A stretch of DNA of 64,000 nt from Phenylobacterium sp. (lineage in GTDB: Bacteria > Pseudomonadota > Alphaproteobacteria > Caulobacterales > Caulobacteraceae). The position numbers and the translations under genes are program-made. Location: positions 62,001-126,000 of the forward strand of contig NZ_JACESE010000001.1 of the NCBI RefSeq assembly GCF_013911965.1. Reading direction: 5' to 3'. The notes under the pieces are model-generated. The model was not told the DNA's origin. It ran no database searches and was given only the letters and a program-made list of their open reading frames with translations. Below, piece by piece: positions 1-9,976 of the stretch (position 1 is the first letter of the stretch; each line of letters begins with the position of its first letter).

Positions 1-1
1 G

Positions 2-1513
2 ACCTTCACCGGCGCGGCCGGTCTGCTGACCGGCTCGGGCCGCGTGCGGGCCTACAGCTTCCAGTCGGCCATGGGCGTCGGCCCTGGAGACTTCGGCGAA
101 CTCGGCACGCTGACCCTGCAGACCGACGCCCTGCTGGCGGCCGAGAACGTCCTGCAGATCGACGTGGCGCGCAGCGGCGCAGACCGTTTGGCGGTGATCG
201 CCGATCCTGAAGCGGCCCAGCCCTCCACCGGCGGTCTGATCCTGGGCGGCCTCCTGGTGCTGAACCCGCTGGCGGCCGACCGCCCCCGCGCCGGCGACCG
301 CTTCACCATCGTCAGCGCCGAGGGCGGCTTCCTGAACGACTTCGATGGCGTCGCCGACCTTCCCGGCGTTCTGCGCGGGGAGCTGGTCTATGGCGCGAAC
401 GCCATCGATGTGCTGATCGAGGCCGGTCTCTACGCCGACATCGCCGACATGTCCGACGCCAGCCAGGCCCCCTACGCCCGGCTGCTGGACGCCGCCCGCG
501 GCCCCGCCGACGGGCCCCTGGCCGGCCTCTACGACGGCCTCGACTTCCTGGAGGGCGAAGAGCTGAGCGCCGGCCTGCGCAGTCTGGCCCCGCTCGGCCT
601 GCAGAACGCCGAGGTGCTCGGCCGCCTGCAGACGGAGTCCGTCGCCCGCGCCGTCGCCGACCGCGCCCCGCTGGGGGTGAAGAACGCCGGCGCCTTCATC
701 GCCTATGGCCAGGGCCGCGGCGATGGACTTTCGCAAGCCTTCAACGCCAAGACGCAGATCGAGTCCGAATGGCTGGTCGGCGGCGGCGAGGCCCGGCTCG
801 GTTCGGCCACCGTCGGCGGGGCGCTCGCCTACGCTCGCGGCGATCTCGACCTGCCCACGCCCCAGGCGGAGGGCGAGAGCAAGCTCTGGCAGGCGATCGC
901 CTTCGGCCGGCTGGAAGGCGCCGCACGGCCCTGGACGCTGGAAGCCTCGGTCGGCCTCGGCCGTCAGGACCTGGAGTTCCGCCGCGCCTTCACGGCCGGC
1001 GGCCTCGCCTACGCCGCGGCCGGCGACACCGAGGCCGACCTCTATACGGCCACGATCGCGGGGACCTGGGACCTGCCCCTCGATTCCGGCCTGAAGCTCG
1101 TGCCGCAGGCCTCCCTGCGCGCCGCCCGGTTCGAGGTCGACGGCTTCACCGAGACCGGCGGCCCGGCCGCCCTGCGCGTCGACGGCTTCGAGGCCGACAG
1201 CGTCCAGGGCCGGATCGGCGTGGGCTTGGAGGGGCGTCTGCCGGTCGCCTCGGGCAAGCTCAGCGTGCGGGGCCGCCTGGCCCTGGCCCACGAGTTCGCC
1301 GAGGCGCCGGACGCCGCGATCGCCTTCGCCGCCAACGGCGCCGCGCGCGTATCGGCCGGCTTCCCCGACCGGGACGAGGACTGGCGCGAGGCCGGCCTGG
1401 CCGTGGCCTATGAGGACGGCCCGCTCGCCCTCACCCTGGCGGCCGAGGCCGATCTGGGACGGGACGAGGCGGATCTGGTCGATGTGAGCCTGCGCGCCGC
1501 CTGGCGCTTCTAG
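2..1513 (+). CDS. Autotransporter, C-terminal part (5' end outside window)
   Basis: The frame is open from base 2, so the start lies to the left of the window and about 500 residues of the C-terminal part are visible. The first ~200 visible residues look like the end of a passenger with short repeated beta-strand segments (for example [13 protein letters not shown]). The last ~270 residues have the alternating hydrophobic/polar pattern of an autotransporter beta-barrel and end in an aromatic residue (SLRAAWRF), typical of outer-membrane barrels recognised by the BAM complex. By family knowledge this is type V secretion: the barrel inserts in the outer membrane and the passenger is exposed or released. 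The passenger's role cannot be judged from the part seen. The next gene starts about 80 bases later and is functionally unrelated. Confidence 0.8.
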   Translation, partial: TFTGAAGLLTGSGRVRAYSFQSAMGVGPGDFGELGTLTLQTDALLAAENVLQIDVARSGADRLAVIADPEAAQPSTGGLILGGLLVLNPLAADRPRAGDRFTIVSAEGGFLNDFDGVADLPGVLRGELVYGANAIDVLIEAGLYADIADMSDASQAPYARLLDAARGPADGPLAGLYDGLDFLEGEELSAGLRSLAPLGLQNAEVLGRLQTESVARAVADRAPLGVKNAGAFIAYGQGRGDGLSQAFNAKTQIESEWLVGGGEARLGSATVGGALAYARGDLDLPTPQAEGESKLWQAIAFGRLEGAARPWTLEASVGLGRQDLEFRRAFTAGGLAYAAAGDTEADLYTATIAGTWDLPLDSGLKLVPQASLRAARFEVDGFTETGGPAALRVDGFEADSVQGRIGVGLEGRLPVASGKLSVRGRLALAHEFAEAPDAAIAFAANGAARVSAGFPDRDEDWREAGLAVAYEDGPLALTLAAEADLGRDEADLVDVSLRAAWRF

Positions 1514-1526
1514 ACCCGTGAACGGC

Positions 1527-1556
1527 GGGCTGCTGGCGCCACGGTGTCAGCAGCCC
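1527..1556. terminator. Hairpin after autotransporter gene
   Basis: GGGCTGCTG (1527-1535) and CAGCAGCCC (1548-1556) form a perfect 9-bp stem with a 12-base loop, starting 13 bases after the autotransporter stop. There is no T-run, so it could be a factor-dependent terminator stem or a protein site rather than a classic intrinsic terminator. Confidence 0.35.
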
Positions 1557-1595
1557 CGCTGGCGCCGGAGCCTGCGCGCGCCTACCTTGGCGTTC

Positions 1596-3845
<2,250 letters not shown>

Positions 3846-3903
3846 GACTAGATCTCGGTCAGGATCGGATCTTAGCTTCTTCAACCGCCGAGGGAGAAAA
3901 GCC

Positions 3904-4125
3904 GTGCCAAAGTACCGCGTCCTTTGCCGTGTCGATGCTTACGTCGACTACATCGCCGAAGTCGAAGCCGACGACCCCATGACGGCCGCTCAACTCGCCT
4001 ATGACCATCCGGGCGACTACCAATGGGAAGCTGGCGGCGCACAAGAGTTCGATGCGCGAAAGTATCTGACGCTCGATGAGAATGGCGAAGAGATCGAAGA
4101 TACTCGTGCGGGAGACTGGATTTAG
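3904..4125 (+). CDS. Small acidic conserved hypothetical protein, first gene of the DpnI-like insert
   Basis: 73 residues from GTG, preceded by a clear ribosome site (GGGAGAAAA, about 8 bases before the start). It is strongly acidic, with many Asp/Glu and few Lys/Arg. It has an N-terminal beta-rich part (YRVLCRVDAYVDYIAEVEAD), a short helix (MTAAQLAYDH) and a tail with the pattern EFDARKYLTLDENGEEIE. The EFDAR...LD.nGeeIe pattern resembles small accessory-genome proteins I have seen in other alphaproteobacteria, but I cannot name a family or function. It lies 33 bases before the DpnI-like gene on the same strand and shares its lower GC content, so the two probably arrived and are transcribed together. 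A regulatory or accessory role to the nuclease is possible but not shown by the sequence. Confidence 0.75.
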   Translation: MPKYRVLCRVDAYVDYIAEVEADDPMTAAQLAYDHPGDYQWEAGGAQEFDARKYLTLDENGEEIEDTRAGDWI

Positions 4126-4158
4126 GCGCAGGTAACCAAGCTGCTGTTGGCTAAATCG

Positions 4159-5001
4159 ATGACAACCAATCCCGATCCGCCGGACGACGGTCTCTTCAAA
4201 TCGGGCGACACAGCCGACTATCTGCGCTTTGAGGAAGCGCCGCAGGTGTACCTTAGCCCTACGCAGCGCGCTCGCGTTTGGACGGAAGGTTGGGCGGCGA
4301 AATCCCTCTACTGCGCAAACTGCGGCAGCGACGAGTTGCAGCGCTTCTCGGCTAACAAGCCGGTCGCCGATCTGTTCTGCGCCGATTGCGGCGAGACGTT
4401 CGAACTAAAGAGTAAGAGGGGTCCCTTCGGGAAGCGCATTGTTGACGGTGCGTACGAGACGATGATCCAGCGGCTGAGGTCCGGAGACAACCCCAACCTC
4501 ATCCTGTTGAACTATGACTTGGCTAGCTTTGGCGTGACCGATGCCGTGCTGGTCCCGAAGCACTTTTTCGTGGAAGAGATCGTGGAGAGACGGCCGCCTC
4601 TCGCATCGACTGCAAGGCGGGCCGGATGGGTAGGATGCAACATCCGGCTCGACTTGATACCGGCCGCCGGCCGCATTTCCTTCGTCGCCAATCGAACGCC
4701 CCGGCCAAAGTTAGAGGTGCAGACGCGCTGGCGGGAGACGTTCTTTCTGCGAGAAGCAGGCGGCGTCGCCCGCGGTTGGTTGGTTGAGGTGCTTCGTATC
4801 GTGGAAGACCTGCGAAAGGACAGATTCTCTCTAAGCGACGTCTATGAGCGTGAGGCCAGCCTTCAAGCCGTTTATCCCGGCAACCAAAACATCAGGCCGA
4901 AAATCCGGCAGCAGCTGCAAGTTCTACGCGACCACGGCCTGGTCCGTTTCCTCGGGAACGGTCAGTACGAATTGGTCCGAAGTCGTACAGGCAATCTGTA
5001 A
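4159..5001 (+). CDS. DpnI-type (type IIM) methyl-directed restriction endonuclease
   Basis: Residue numbers here count from a TTG at 4147; the ATG at 4159 is residue 5 and is the start used. The protein matches R.DpnI along its length as I recall that sequence: two CxxC pairs (YCANCG, C56/C59; FCADCG, C78/C81) for zinc, and a PD-(D/E)xK site D75...E86-x-K88 with the same spacing as DpnI D53/E64/K66. It also keeps the RPVAD-like and FELKSKxG contexts, the block ARRAGWVGCNI, and a C-terminal winged helix (about 210-280; KIRQQLQVLRDHGLVRF). DpnI cuts GATC only when the adenine is methylated, and its winged helix reads the methylated base. Caulobacterales methylate GANTC (CcrM), not GATC, so such an enzyme should spare the host and attack Dam-modified DNA. 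GC content is visibly lower than in the neighbours, which suggests transfer. Confidence 0.92.
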   Translation: MTTNPDPPDDGLFKSGDTADYLRFEEAPQVYLSPTQRARVWTEGWAAKSLYCANCGSDELQRFSANKPVADLFCADCGETFELKSKRGPFGKRIVDGAYETMIQRLRSGDNPNLILLNYDLASFGVTDAVLVPKHFFVEEIVERRPPLASTARRAGWVGCNIRLDLIPAAGRISFVANRTPRPKLEVQTRWRETFFLREAGGVARGWLVEVLRIVEDLRKDRFSLSDVYEREASLQAVYPGNQNIRPKIRQQLQVLRDHGLVRFLGNGQYELVRSRTGNL

Positions 5002-5088
5002 GCGGTCCGAGAAACCTTCCGCCGGCCAGCCCTCCCGACCGTGCCCCAAAATCCCCACCTCTGTGTTGGATGAGCCCCGGAACGGATG

Positions 5089-5109
5089 GGGGACGGAACC
5101 TCCGTCCCC
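5089..5109. terminator. Hairpin downstream of the DpnI-like gene
   Basis: GGGGACGGA (5089-5097) pairs perfectly with TCCGTCCCC (5101-5109) across a 3-base loop, 88 bases after the nuclease stop. There is no T-run. A second stem lies at 5152-5170 (CCGGCTC/GAGCCGG). The stretch 5002-5205 holds no gene; these hairpins are its only visible structure. Confidence 0.4.
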
Positions 5110-5205
5110 GTCGTTCGTAATTCCGGGGTGACTGGGGCTGAGGTTGTTCAGCCGGCTCGCGGTGAGCCGGACCTGGGCCCTGCGACAGAACAGAAGAGGT
5201 GATCC

Positions 5206-5502
5206 ATGTCACCGTCTCTCAGCGTGGTGTCCGCCGACGGCAAGGTGGCGGCCCTGGAACGGACGAACAGCAACGACGCCGTGGTCGAGCGGGTGCGCCG
5301 GCTGCAGGCCGAGGCGCGCGGTCTTGTGCTTGAGCATGTGCGCGACCTGGAAGCGGCCCTTCACACCGTGGAGCGGCTGAGCAGGGAGATCGCCGGCGGC
5401 GGCGAACTCTATCCTCCGGGCGTGCGCGAGATCGCCCGCCGGCTGACCGAGGACGCCGAAACCAAGGCCCAGACCCTCGAAGCCATCATGGCCAAGGCCT
5501 GA
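5206..5502 (+). CDS. Conserved hypothetical helical protein
   Basis: 98 residues, ATG start with a good ribosome site (AGAAGAGGTG) 4-5 bases upstream. After ~25 polar residues the protein is predicted to be almost entirely alpha-helical, with heptad-like Leu/Val spacing (residues ~28-60, VVERVRRLQAEARGLVLEHV), a PPG break, and a second amphipathic helix to the end. There is no signal peptide, membrane segment or catalytic motif. GC and codon use return to the host average here, which marks the right edge of the lower-GC insert. The function is unknown. It could be a small cytoplasmic coiled-coil protein. Confidence 0.7.
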   Translation: MSPSLSVVSADGKVAALERTNSNDAVVERVRRLQAEARGLVLEHVRDLEAALHTVERLSREIAGGGELYPPGVREIARRLTEDAETKAQTLEAIMAKA

Positions 5503-5516
5503 ACCCCGACGCCTGC

Positions 5517-5537
5517 CCCCTCCCCCCGCGGGAGGGG
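5517..5537. terminator. Bidirectional hairpin between convergent genes
   Basis: CCCCTCCC (5517-5524) and GGGAGGGG (5530-5537) form an 8-bp stem with a 5-base loop, placed between the convergent ends at 5502 and 5540. It resembles the stems in the repeat at 7010-7141. Confidence 0.5.
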
Positions 5538-5539
5538 CT

Positions 5540-5698
5540 TCAGTCTTCTTCCGTCTTTCGGATGGGCGAGATGGCCGCCCCGCCCTGCGGCCCGACGGGG
5601 CTGAAGGCGGGGTCGGTTTCGATCTCGCGCTGGCGGCGGTTCTCGTCCTTGCCCGGTTCGCGGGGCGGATCGGCGGGCTGGCGCTCTGTCTCGCTCAC
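5540..5698 (-). CDS. Small polar protein coupled to the GNAT gene
   Basis: 52 residues from GTG at 5698. The start overlaps the stop of the upstream GNAT gene by four bases (GTGA), the arrangement used for translational coupling. The product is highly charged and proline-rich (MSETERQPADPPREPGKDEN at the N-terminus) and ends in a motif that is hydrophobic only around GGAAISPI. No domain is recognisable and it is probably disordered. The coupling, an uninterrupted frame that stops just before a convergent hairpin, and coding-like composition support it as a real gene. Its role is unknown. Confidence 0.5.
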   Translation of the reverse strand: MSETERQPADPPREPGKDENRRQREIETDPAFSPVGPQGGAAISPIRKTEED

Positions 5699-5967
5699 GA
5701 CACGAGCTCCCGGTACTCGGGGCTGCGGCGCAGCCAGGCGGCGGCATAGCCGCAGATGGGGGTGATCTTCAGGTCGCGGTCCTTGGCGTCCTGGGCGAGG
5801 GCCTTCATCAGGCGTCCGGCCGCGCCCGTGCCGCGCAGGGCCGGCGGGCTTTCCACATGGTCGATATAGAGGCGGCCGTCCTTCTCCCGGTAATCGGCCC
5901 AGGAGGTCTGGCCCTGTTCGTCCATCTCATAGCGGCCGGCGGCGGTGTTGTTGCGAAGCTCGCTCAT
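5695..5967 (-). CDS. GNAT-family N-acetyltransferase, YjdJ/COG2388 type
   Basis: 90 residues from the ATG at 5967, chosen because it has a strong AAGGAG ribosome site 8-9 bases upstream; the frame stays open further up but without such a site. The protein shows the short one-domain acetyltransferase fold of the COG2388 group: substrate-side strands (RYEMDEQGQTSWADYREKDG), then the acetyl-CoA pyrophosphate loop RGTGAAGRLMKAL (about residues 46-58), and a final strand with PICGYAAAWLRR. By family knowledge these are small acyl-CoA binding acetyltransferases of unknown substrate. It is followed by a 52-residue gene overlapping by GTGA and is divergent from the lipoprotein gene at 6078. Confidence 0.85.
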   Translation of the reverse strand: MSELRNNTAAGRYEMDEQGQTSWADYREKDGRLYIDHVESPPALRGTGAAGRLMKALAQDAKDRDLKITPICGYAAAWLRRSPEYRELVS

Positions 5968-6077
5968 CGTGGGATCTCCTTGCGCATCGGCAACGGGCTT
6001 AACGGCGGTTTCGATCCCGGCTAAGCCTGACCTTCGTTTCCGACATCGAGATGGGCGCCGGCCCGGAGAAGGAAAAG

Positions 6078-6656
6078 ATGCGCAAGGCATTCGTGACGGC
6101 CGCCGCCGGGGTGGCCCTGCTGACCCTCGCGGCCTGCAACCGCAACGAGGAGGCCGCGGAGGCGCCGGCCGAAGCCCCCGCGGCGACGGCTCCGGCGCCG
6201 GCCGCCGGCGAGGCCGCCGCGGCGCCGCAACGGCGGCCGGGGCTGTGGGAACAGCGCGTCTCCACCGAAGGCATGGTCCAGGTGAGCCGCATCTGCATCG
6301 ACGAGGCCCTGGAGAAGCGGATCGGCTGGTGGGGCCAGCAGGCCACCGCCGACGCCTGCGAAAAGAACCAGGTCACCCGCCGCGCCGACGGCGGCTGGCA
6401 GTTCTCCAGCGTCTGCGACATGGGCACGGGCGGCAAGACCACCACGTCCGGCGTCGCCACCGGCGATTTCAACAGCCGCTATCTGGTGGAGGCCGAGAGC
6501 TCCACCGTCGGCGCCGAGGCCCCGCAGATGAACGGCGTGCGCAAGATGATCATCGAGAGCGCCTGGCAAGGCCCCTGCCCCGAAGGCTTCGAGCCCGGCG
6601 ACATGGAGCTGCCGGGCGGCATGCGGATCAACCTGCTGGACATGGGCGGGGAGTAA
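6078..6656 (+). CDS. DUF3617-like lipoprotein
   Basis: 192 residues from the ATG at 6078, which has GGAGAAGGAAAAG just upstream. The N-terminus is a lipoprotein signal (MRKAFVTAAAGVALLTLAAC) with the lipobox cysteine at residue 20. An Ala/Pro/Glu linker (about 22-52) follows, and then a globular domain beginning RRPGLWEQRV. The GLWE start and paired cysteines (RICIDEAL, DACEKN, SVCDMG, GPCPEGF) are typical of DUF3617 periplasmic proteins, whose function is unknown. The protein is probably anchored to the inner leaflet of the outer membrane facing the periplasm. It lies 10 bases before the DUF559 gene and may be co-transcribed with it. Confidence 0.8.
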   Translation: MRKAFVTAAAGVALLTLAACNRNEEAAEAPAEAPAATAPAPAAGEAAAAPQRRPGLWEQRVSTEGMVQVSRICIDEALEKRIGWWGQQATADACEKNQVTRRADGGWQFSSVCDMGTGGKTTTSGVATGDFNSRYLVEAESSTVGAEAPQMNGVRKMIIESAWQGPCPEGFEPGDMELPGGMRINLLDMGGE

Positions 6657-6666
6657 GACGGGCGAC

Positions 6667-7011
6667 ATGCGGCGCCGACGGGACGAGGCGAAGGCGCTCC
6701 GCCGCCGAATGTCCCTTCCAGAGGTCTTGTTGTGGATGCAGCTGCGGGCACGGCTGCTGAACAGGCAGTTCCGGAGGCAGCATCCTGTCGGCCCTTATGT
6801 CCTCGACTTCTATTGCGCGCGCGCCCGGCTTGCGGTTGAGGTCGACGGCTACGCGCACTCGACAGCGGATCGGCCGCAGCGCGATGAGCGGCGCGACGCC
6901 TGGCTGGCCGAGAGGGGTATCGCGACCCTCCGCCTGCCAGCGGAGCTGGTGCTGAGCGACATAGACGCCGCGGTCCGGACGATCGCCGCCGAGCTCGATC
7001 GCCGACTGTAG
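6667..7011 (+). CDS. DUF559 (Vsr-like PD-(D/E)xK) endonuclease-fold protein
   Basis: 114 residues. The layout is that of DUF559/COG2852: a basic N-terminal helix with SLPEVLLWMQLRARLL, then RRQHPVGPYVLDFYCARARL and AVEVDGYAH. D47 and E58 sit at the positions of the PD-(D/E)xK nuclease core related to the Vsr mismatch nuclease and restriction enzymes. A final strand LRLPAELVLSDIDAAV closes the fold. The family is common in alphaproteobacteria; activity has been little studied. The stop codon is directly joined to an inverted-repeat element (7010-7141), a pairing that may not be chance. It may be co-transcribed with the lipoprotein gene just upstream. Confidence 0.85.
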   Translation: MRRRRDEAKALRRRMSLPEVLLWMQLRARLLNRQFRRQHPVGPYVLDFYCARARLAVEVDGYAHSTADRPQRDERRDAWLAERGIATLRLPAELVLSDIDAAVRTIAAELDRRL

Positions 7012-7141
7012 ACCCCCTCAGCCGCCTTTGGCGGCAGCTCCCCCTGAGAGGGGGAGCATCTTTCGCACTGAGACTGCCCAGCCGCCGAGCAGATCCTCCC
7101 CCTCCTTGAGGGGGAGGTGGCCCGGAGGCCGGAGGGGGTCT
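7010..7141. repeat. 132-bp palindromic element next to DUF559
   Basis: The element is bounded by AGACCCCCTC (7010-7019) and its exact reverse complement GAGGGGGTCT (7132-7141). Inside are further stems: GCCGCC/GGCGGC near the left end, CTCCCC...GGGGAG around 7039-7056, and CCTCCCCCTC/GAGGGGGAGG around 7096-7117. It fills nearly the whole gap between the DUF559 stop and the thiolase stop (7147). The structure is that of a REP/REPIN-like or miniature element and could also end transcription from both sides. Confidence 0.7.
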
Positions 7142-7146
7142 GCGGA

Positions 7147-8337
7147 TCAGACCAGCTCCACCGCCATCGCGGTCGCCTCGCCGCCGCCGATGCAGAGGCT
7201 GGCCAGGCCGCGGGTTCCGCCGCGGGCCTTCAGGGCGGCGATCAGGGTGGCGAGGATGCGGGCGCCGGAGGCGCCGATGGGGTGGCCGAGGGCGCAGGCG
7301 CCGCCGTTGACGTTCAGCCGGTCGGCGTCGATCCCCAGCTCCCGCTCGGCGATCATGGCGACCACGGCGAAGGCCTCGTTGACCTCGAAGAGATCGACGT
7401 CGCCGGCGCTCCAGCCCGCCTTCTCCAGGGCCTTGCGCATGGCCGGAACCGGCGCGGTGGTGAACTGGCCGGGCTCGTGGGCGTGGGCGGCGTGGGTGAC
7501 GATGCGGGCGGCCACGTTCAGCCCCAGCCGGTCGGCGACCGAGGCGCGGGTGAGCACGAGGGCCGCGGCGCCGTCGCTGATGGAGCTGGCGTTGGCGGCC
7601 GTGATGGCGCCGTCCTTGGCGAAGGCGGGCTTCAGCGTCGGGATCTTGGCGGGATCGGCCTTCAGCGGCTGCTCGTCATGGGTCACCGTCTCCACGCCCC
7701 TGCGGGTGGCGACCTCCACCGGCGCGATCTCGCCGGAGAAGGCGCCGGACTCGGTGGCGCTCCGGGCGCGGCTCAGGCTGCGGATGGCGAAGTCGTCCAT
7801 GGCTTCGCGGGTGAACTGGTAGGCGCGCGCCGTCTCCTCGGCGAAGGAGCCCATCAGGCGGCCGGGCTCGTAAGCGTCCTCCAGCCCGTCCAGATACATG
7901 TGGTCATAGACGGTGTCGTGGCCGATCCGGGCGCCGGAGCGATGCTTGGCGAGCAGGTAGGGCGCGCCCGACATGCTCTCCATGCCGCCGGCGACGATCA
8001 CCTCGGCCGAACCGGCGGCGAGCGCGTCATGGGCCATGATGGCGGCCTGCATGCCGGAGCCGCACATCTTGTTGACGGTGGTCGCCTGGACCGACCGCGG
8101 CAGGTCGGCGCCCAGCGCCGCCTGACGGGCCGGCGCCTGGCCGAGGCCGGCGGGCAGCACGCAGCCCATGAAGATCTGGTCGACCTTTTCAGGCGGCAGG
8201 CCGGCTCGCTCGACGGCCGCCCGGACGGCGGCGGCGCCCAGTTCTGTGGCCTTGACGGCGGAGAGCGCGCCCTGGAAGCCGCCCATGGGCGTGCGGGCGA
8301 AACTCGCGATGACGACGGGGTCGGAAGCTTGGGTCAT
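7147..8337 (-). CDS. Acetyl-CoA acetyltransferase (thiolase)
   Basis: 396 residues from the ATG at 8337. Thiolases condense two acetyl-CoA to acetoacetyl-CoA or run the reverse cleavage. All catalytic elements are present: the acyl-accepting C92 in NKMCGSGMQA, H352 in GGACALGHPIGASG, and the second cysteine C382 in LCIGGGEATA. Length and motifs match the biosynthetic/degradative acetyl-CoA acetyltransferases (AtoB/PhaA group). No phaB or CoA-transferase lies next to it, so a PHB or ketone-body role cannot be assigned. It follows mnmA on the same strand with a 37-base gap and ends at the palindromic element that separates it from the convergent DUF559 gene. Confidence 0.93.
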   Translation of the reverse strand: MTQASDPVVIASFARTPMGGFQGALSAVKATELGAAAVRAAVERAGLPPEKVDQIFMGCVLPAGLGQAPARQAALGADLPRSVQATTVNKMCGSGMQAAIMAHDALAAGSAEVIVAGGMESMSGAPYLLAKHRSGARIGHDTVYDHMYLDGLEDAYEPGRLMGSFAEETARAYQFTREAMDDFAIRSLSRARSATESGAFSGEIAPVEVATRRGVETVTHDEQPLKADPAKIPTLKPAFAKDGAITAANASSISDGAAALVLTRASVADRLGLNVAARIVTHAAHAHEPGQFTTAPVPAMRKALEKAGWSAGDVDLFEVNEAFAVVAMIAERELGIDADRLNVNGGACALGHPIGASGARILATLIAALKARGGTRGLASLCIGGGEATAMAVELV

Positions 8338-8374
8338 GACCTCGATATAGACCCGCAGCCAGCCCGCCTCCAGA

Positions 8375-9562
8375 TCAGCCGTAGGCGGCGACCGTGCGCA
8401 CGATGAAGCCGCCGCCCAGCACGCGCTCCGGGTCCTCCGGCGCATAGAGGACGCAGGCCTGGCCCGGCGCCACGCCCTCCTCCGGCGCCTCGAACACCAC
8501 GGCGGGCTGGCCTTCGGCGAAGCCCAGGCGGCCGGCGACGGGCTCGCGTGTCGAGCGGACGCGCGCCAGCACGGGCCGCGCCTCCTCGCAGGCGGCCTCG
8601 AAACTCGCGCTCTCGCCCAGCCAGTTGGTCTCCTTCAGCGTCAGGGCGGCGGTCAGCAGCGCCTCGCGCGGGCCGACGATCACCTGGCGCGCGTCGGCGT
8701 CGATGCGCACGACGAAGAGCGGCTCGCCCACCGCCACGTTGAGCCCGCGGCGCTGGCCGATGGTGTAGCGGGTGACGCCCTCGTGGCGGCCCAGCACACG
8801 GCCGTCCATGTGGACGATGTCGCCCGGCTCCGCGCCGTGCGGGCGCAGCCGGTCGATGACCGTGGTGTAGCGGCCCTCGGGCACGAAGCAGATGTCCTGG
8901 CTGTCGGGCTTGTCGGCGATGGCCAGGCCCAGCTCGGCCGCCACCCGCCGCACCTCGCTCTTGGGCAGGCCGCCCAGGGGGAAGCGCAGGAAGTCGAGCT
9001 GCTCGCCCGTGGTGGCGAACAGGAAGTAGCTCTGATCCCGCGTCGGATCGGCCGCCCGCATCAGGCGCGGCCGGTTGCCGCCGGCGTCGCGGCGGACATA
9101 GTGCCCCGTCGCCAGGGCCTCGGCGCCCAGGTCGCGGGCCACGTCCAGCAGGTCGCGGAACTTGACGGTCTGGTTGCAGCGCACGCAGGGGATCGGCGTC
9201 TCGCCGCGCAGATAGGCGTCGGCGAAGTCCTCGATCACCGCCTGGCGGAAGCGGCTCTCGTAGTCGAGGACATAGTGCGGGATGCCGATCGCCTCGGCGG
9301 CCGTCCGGGCGTCGTGGATGTCCTGGCCGGCGCAGCAGGCGCCCTTCTTCTCGATCGCCTCGCCATGGTCGTAGAGCTGCAGCGTGACGCCGACGACGTC
9401 ATAGCCGGCGCGCGCCAGCAGCGCGGCGGTGACGGTGGAATCCACGCCCCCCGACATGGCCGCCACCACACGCGCGCCCGCCGGCAGGCCGACGGCGGCG
9501 CGCGCGGCCTCCACGGCGGCGTCGGCCGCGGCCTTGGGATTGTCGAGCGTCGTCAGGGTCAT
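8375..9562 (-). CDS. mnmA: tRNA-specific 2-thiouridylase
   Basis: 395 residues. MnmA makes the 2-thio group of U34 in tRNA-Lys, -Glu and -Gln, using ATP and a persulfide sulfur. The PP-loop SGGVDS (residues 37-42) binds ATP. The two catalytic cysteines are C126 in IPCVRCN and C225 in QDICFVPEG, with the family contexts GHYVRRD and [10 protein letters not shown] between and after them. The N-terminus carries about 25 extra residues before the PP-loop compared with E. coli MnmA, as is usual in alphaproteobacteria. The gene is divergent from the small gene at 9768 and precedes the thiolase gene. No sulfur-relay genes are nearby. Confidence 0.97.
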   Translation of the reverse strand: MTLTTLDNPKAAADAAVEAARAAVGLPAGARVVAAMSGGVDSTVTAALLARAGYDVVGVTLQLYDHGEAIEKKGACCAGQDIHDARTAAEAIGIPHYVLDYESRFRQAVIEDFADAYLRGETPIPCVRCNQTVKFRDLLDVARDLGAEALATGHYVRRDAGGNRPRLMRAADPTRDQSYFLFATTGEQLDFLRFPLGGLPKSEVRRVAAELGLAIADKPDSQDICFVPEGRYTTVIDRLRPHGAEPGDIVHMDGRVLGRHEGVTRYTIGQRRGLNVAVGEPLFVVRIDADARQVIVGPREALLTAALTLKETNWLGESASFEAACEEARPVLARVRSTREPVAGRLGFAEGQPAVVFEAPEEGVAPGQACVLYAPEDPERVLGGGFIVRTVAAYG

Positions 9563-9767
9563 GGCCGCTATTTAGCGAGTGCGCCGCGAGTTTGCGAGGG
9601 TGCGGCCTGCGCGGAAGATGTCGGGTAGTCGACATCCGTAACCAGAGAGTTGATTAGAAAGCCCGAAGGTTAAGGTTTAGAGTCAGAACATCGCCGGTAA
9701 ACGTTGATCGGCCGCCGGCGACTGAGAGACTGAGCGTGCTCCCGCCCGACAAGTGCGAGTGAGCGAT

Positions 9768-9965
9768 ATGAAGCCATATAGACTCTATGTCGTGACGCCG
9801 CAGGAGAACATTTTCCACGCGGTGGAACACGAATACCAGGACGACCAGGAGGCCCTGGCCCAGGCGGCGCGCCTGCACGAGGCGCCGCACGCGGTCGAGG
9901 TGTGGTCCGGGGAACGGTTGGTGGGCCGCATCGGCGGGCCTTTCGACTTCGGACGCGCCTTCTAG
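9768..9965 (+). CDS. Small conserved hypothetical protein
   Basis: 65 residues from the ATG at 9768 (a GTG at 9753 would add five). It opens MKPYRLYVVTPQENIFHAVE, has a short helix (EALAQAARLHEA), then HAVEVWSGERLVGRIG and ends FDFGRAF. This strand-helix-strand layout with VEVW.g.RLv recurs in small alphaproteobacterial proteins without assigned function. It has no signal peptide or membrane segment. The ~200 bases before it (9563-9767) are less GC-rich and hold its promoter region; I see no gene there. It converges on flgL but is probably independent of the flagellar operon. Confidence 0.65.
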   Translation: MKPYRLYVVTPQENIFHAVEHEYQDDQEALAQAARLHEAPHAVEVWSGERLVGRIGGPFDFGRAF

Positions 9966-9976
9966 CGGGGACCTGC

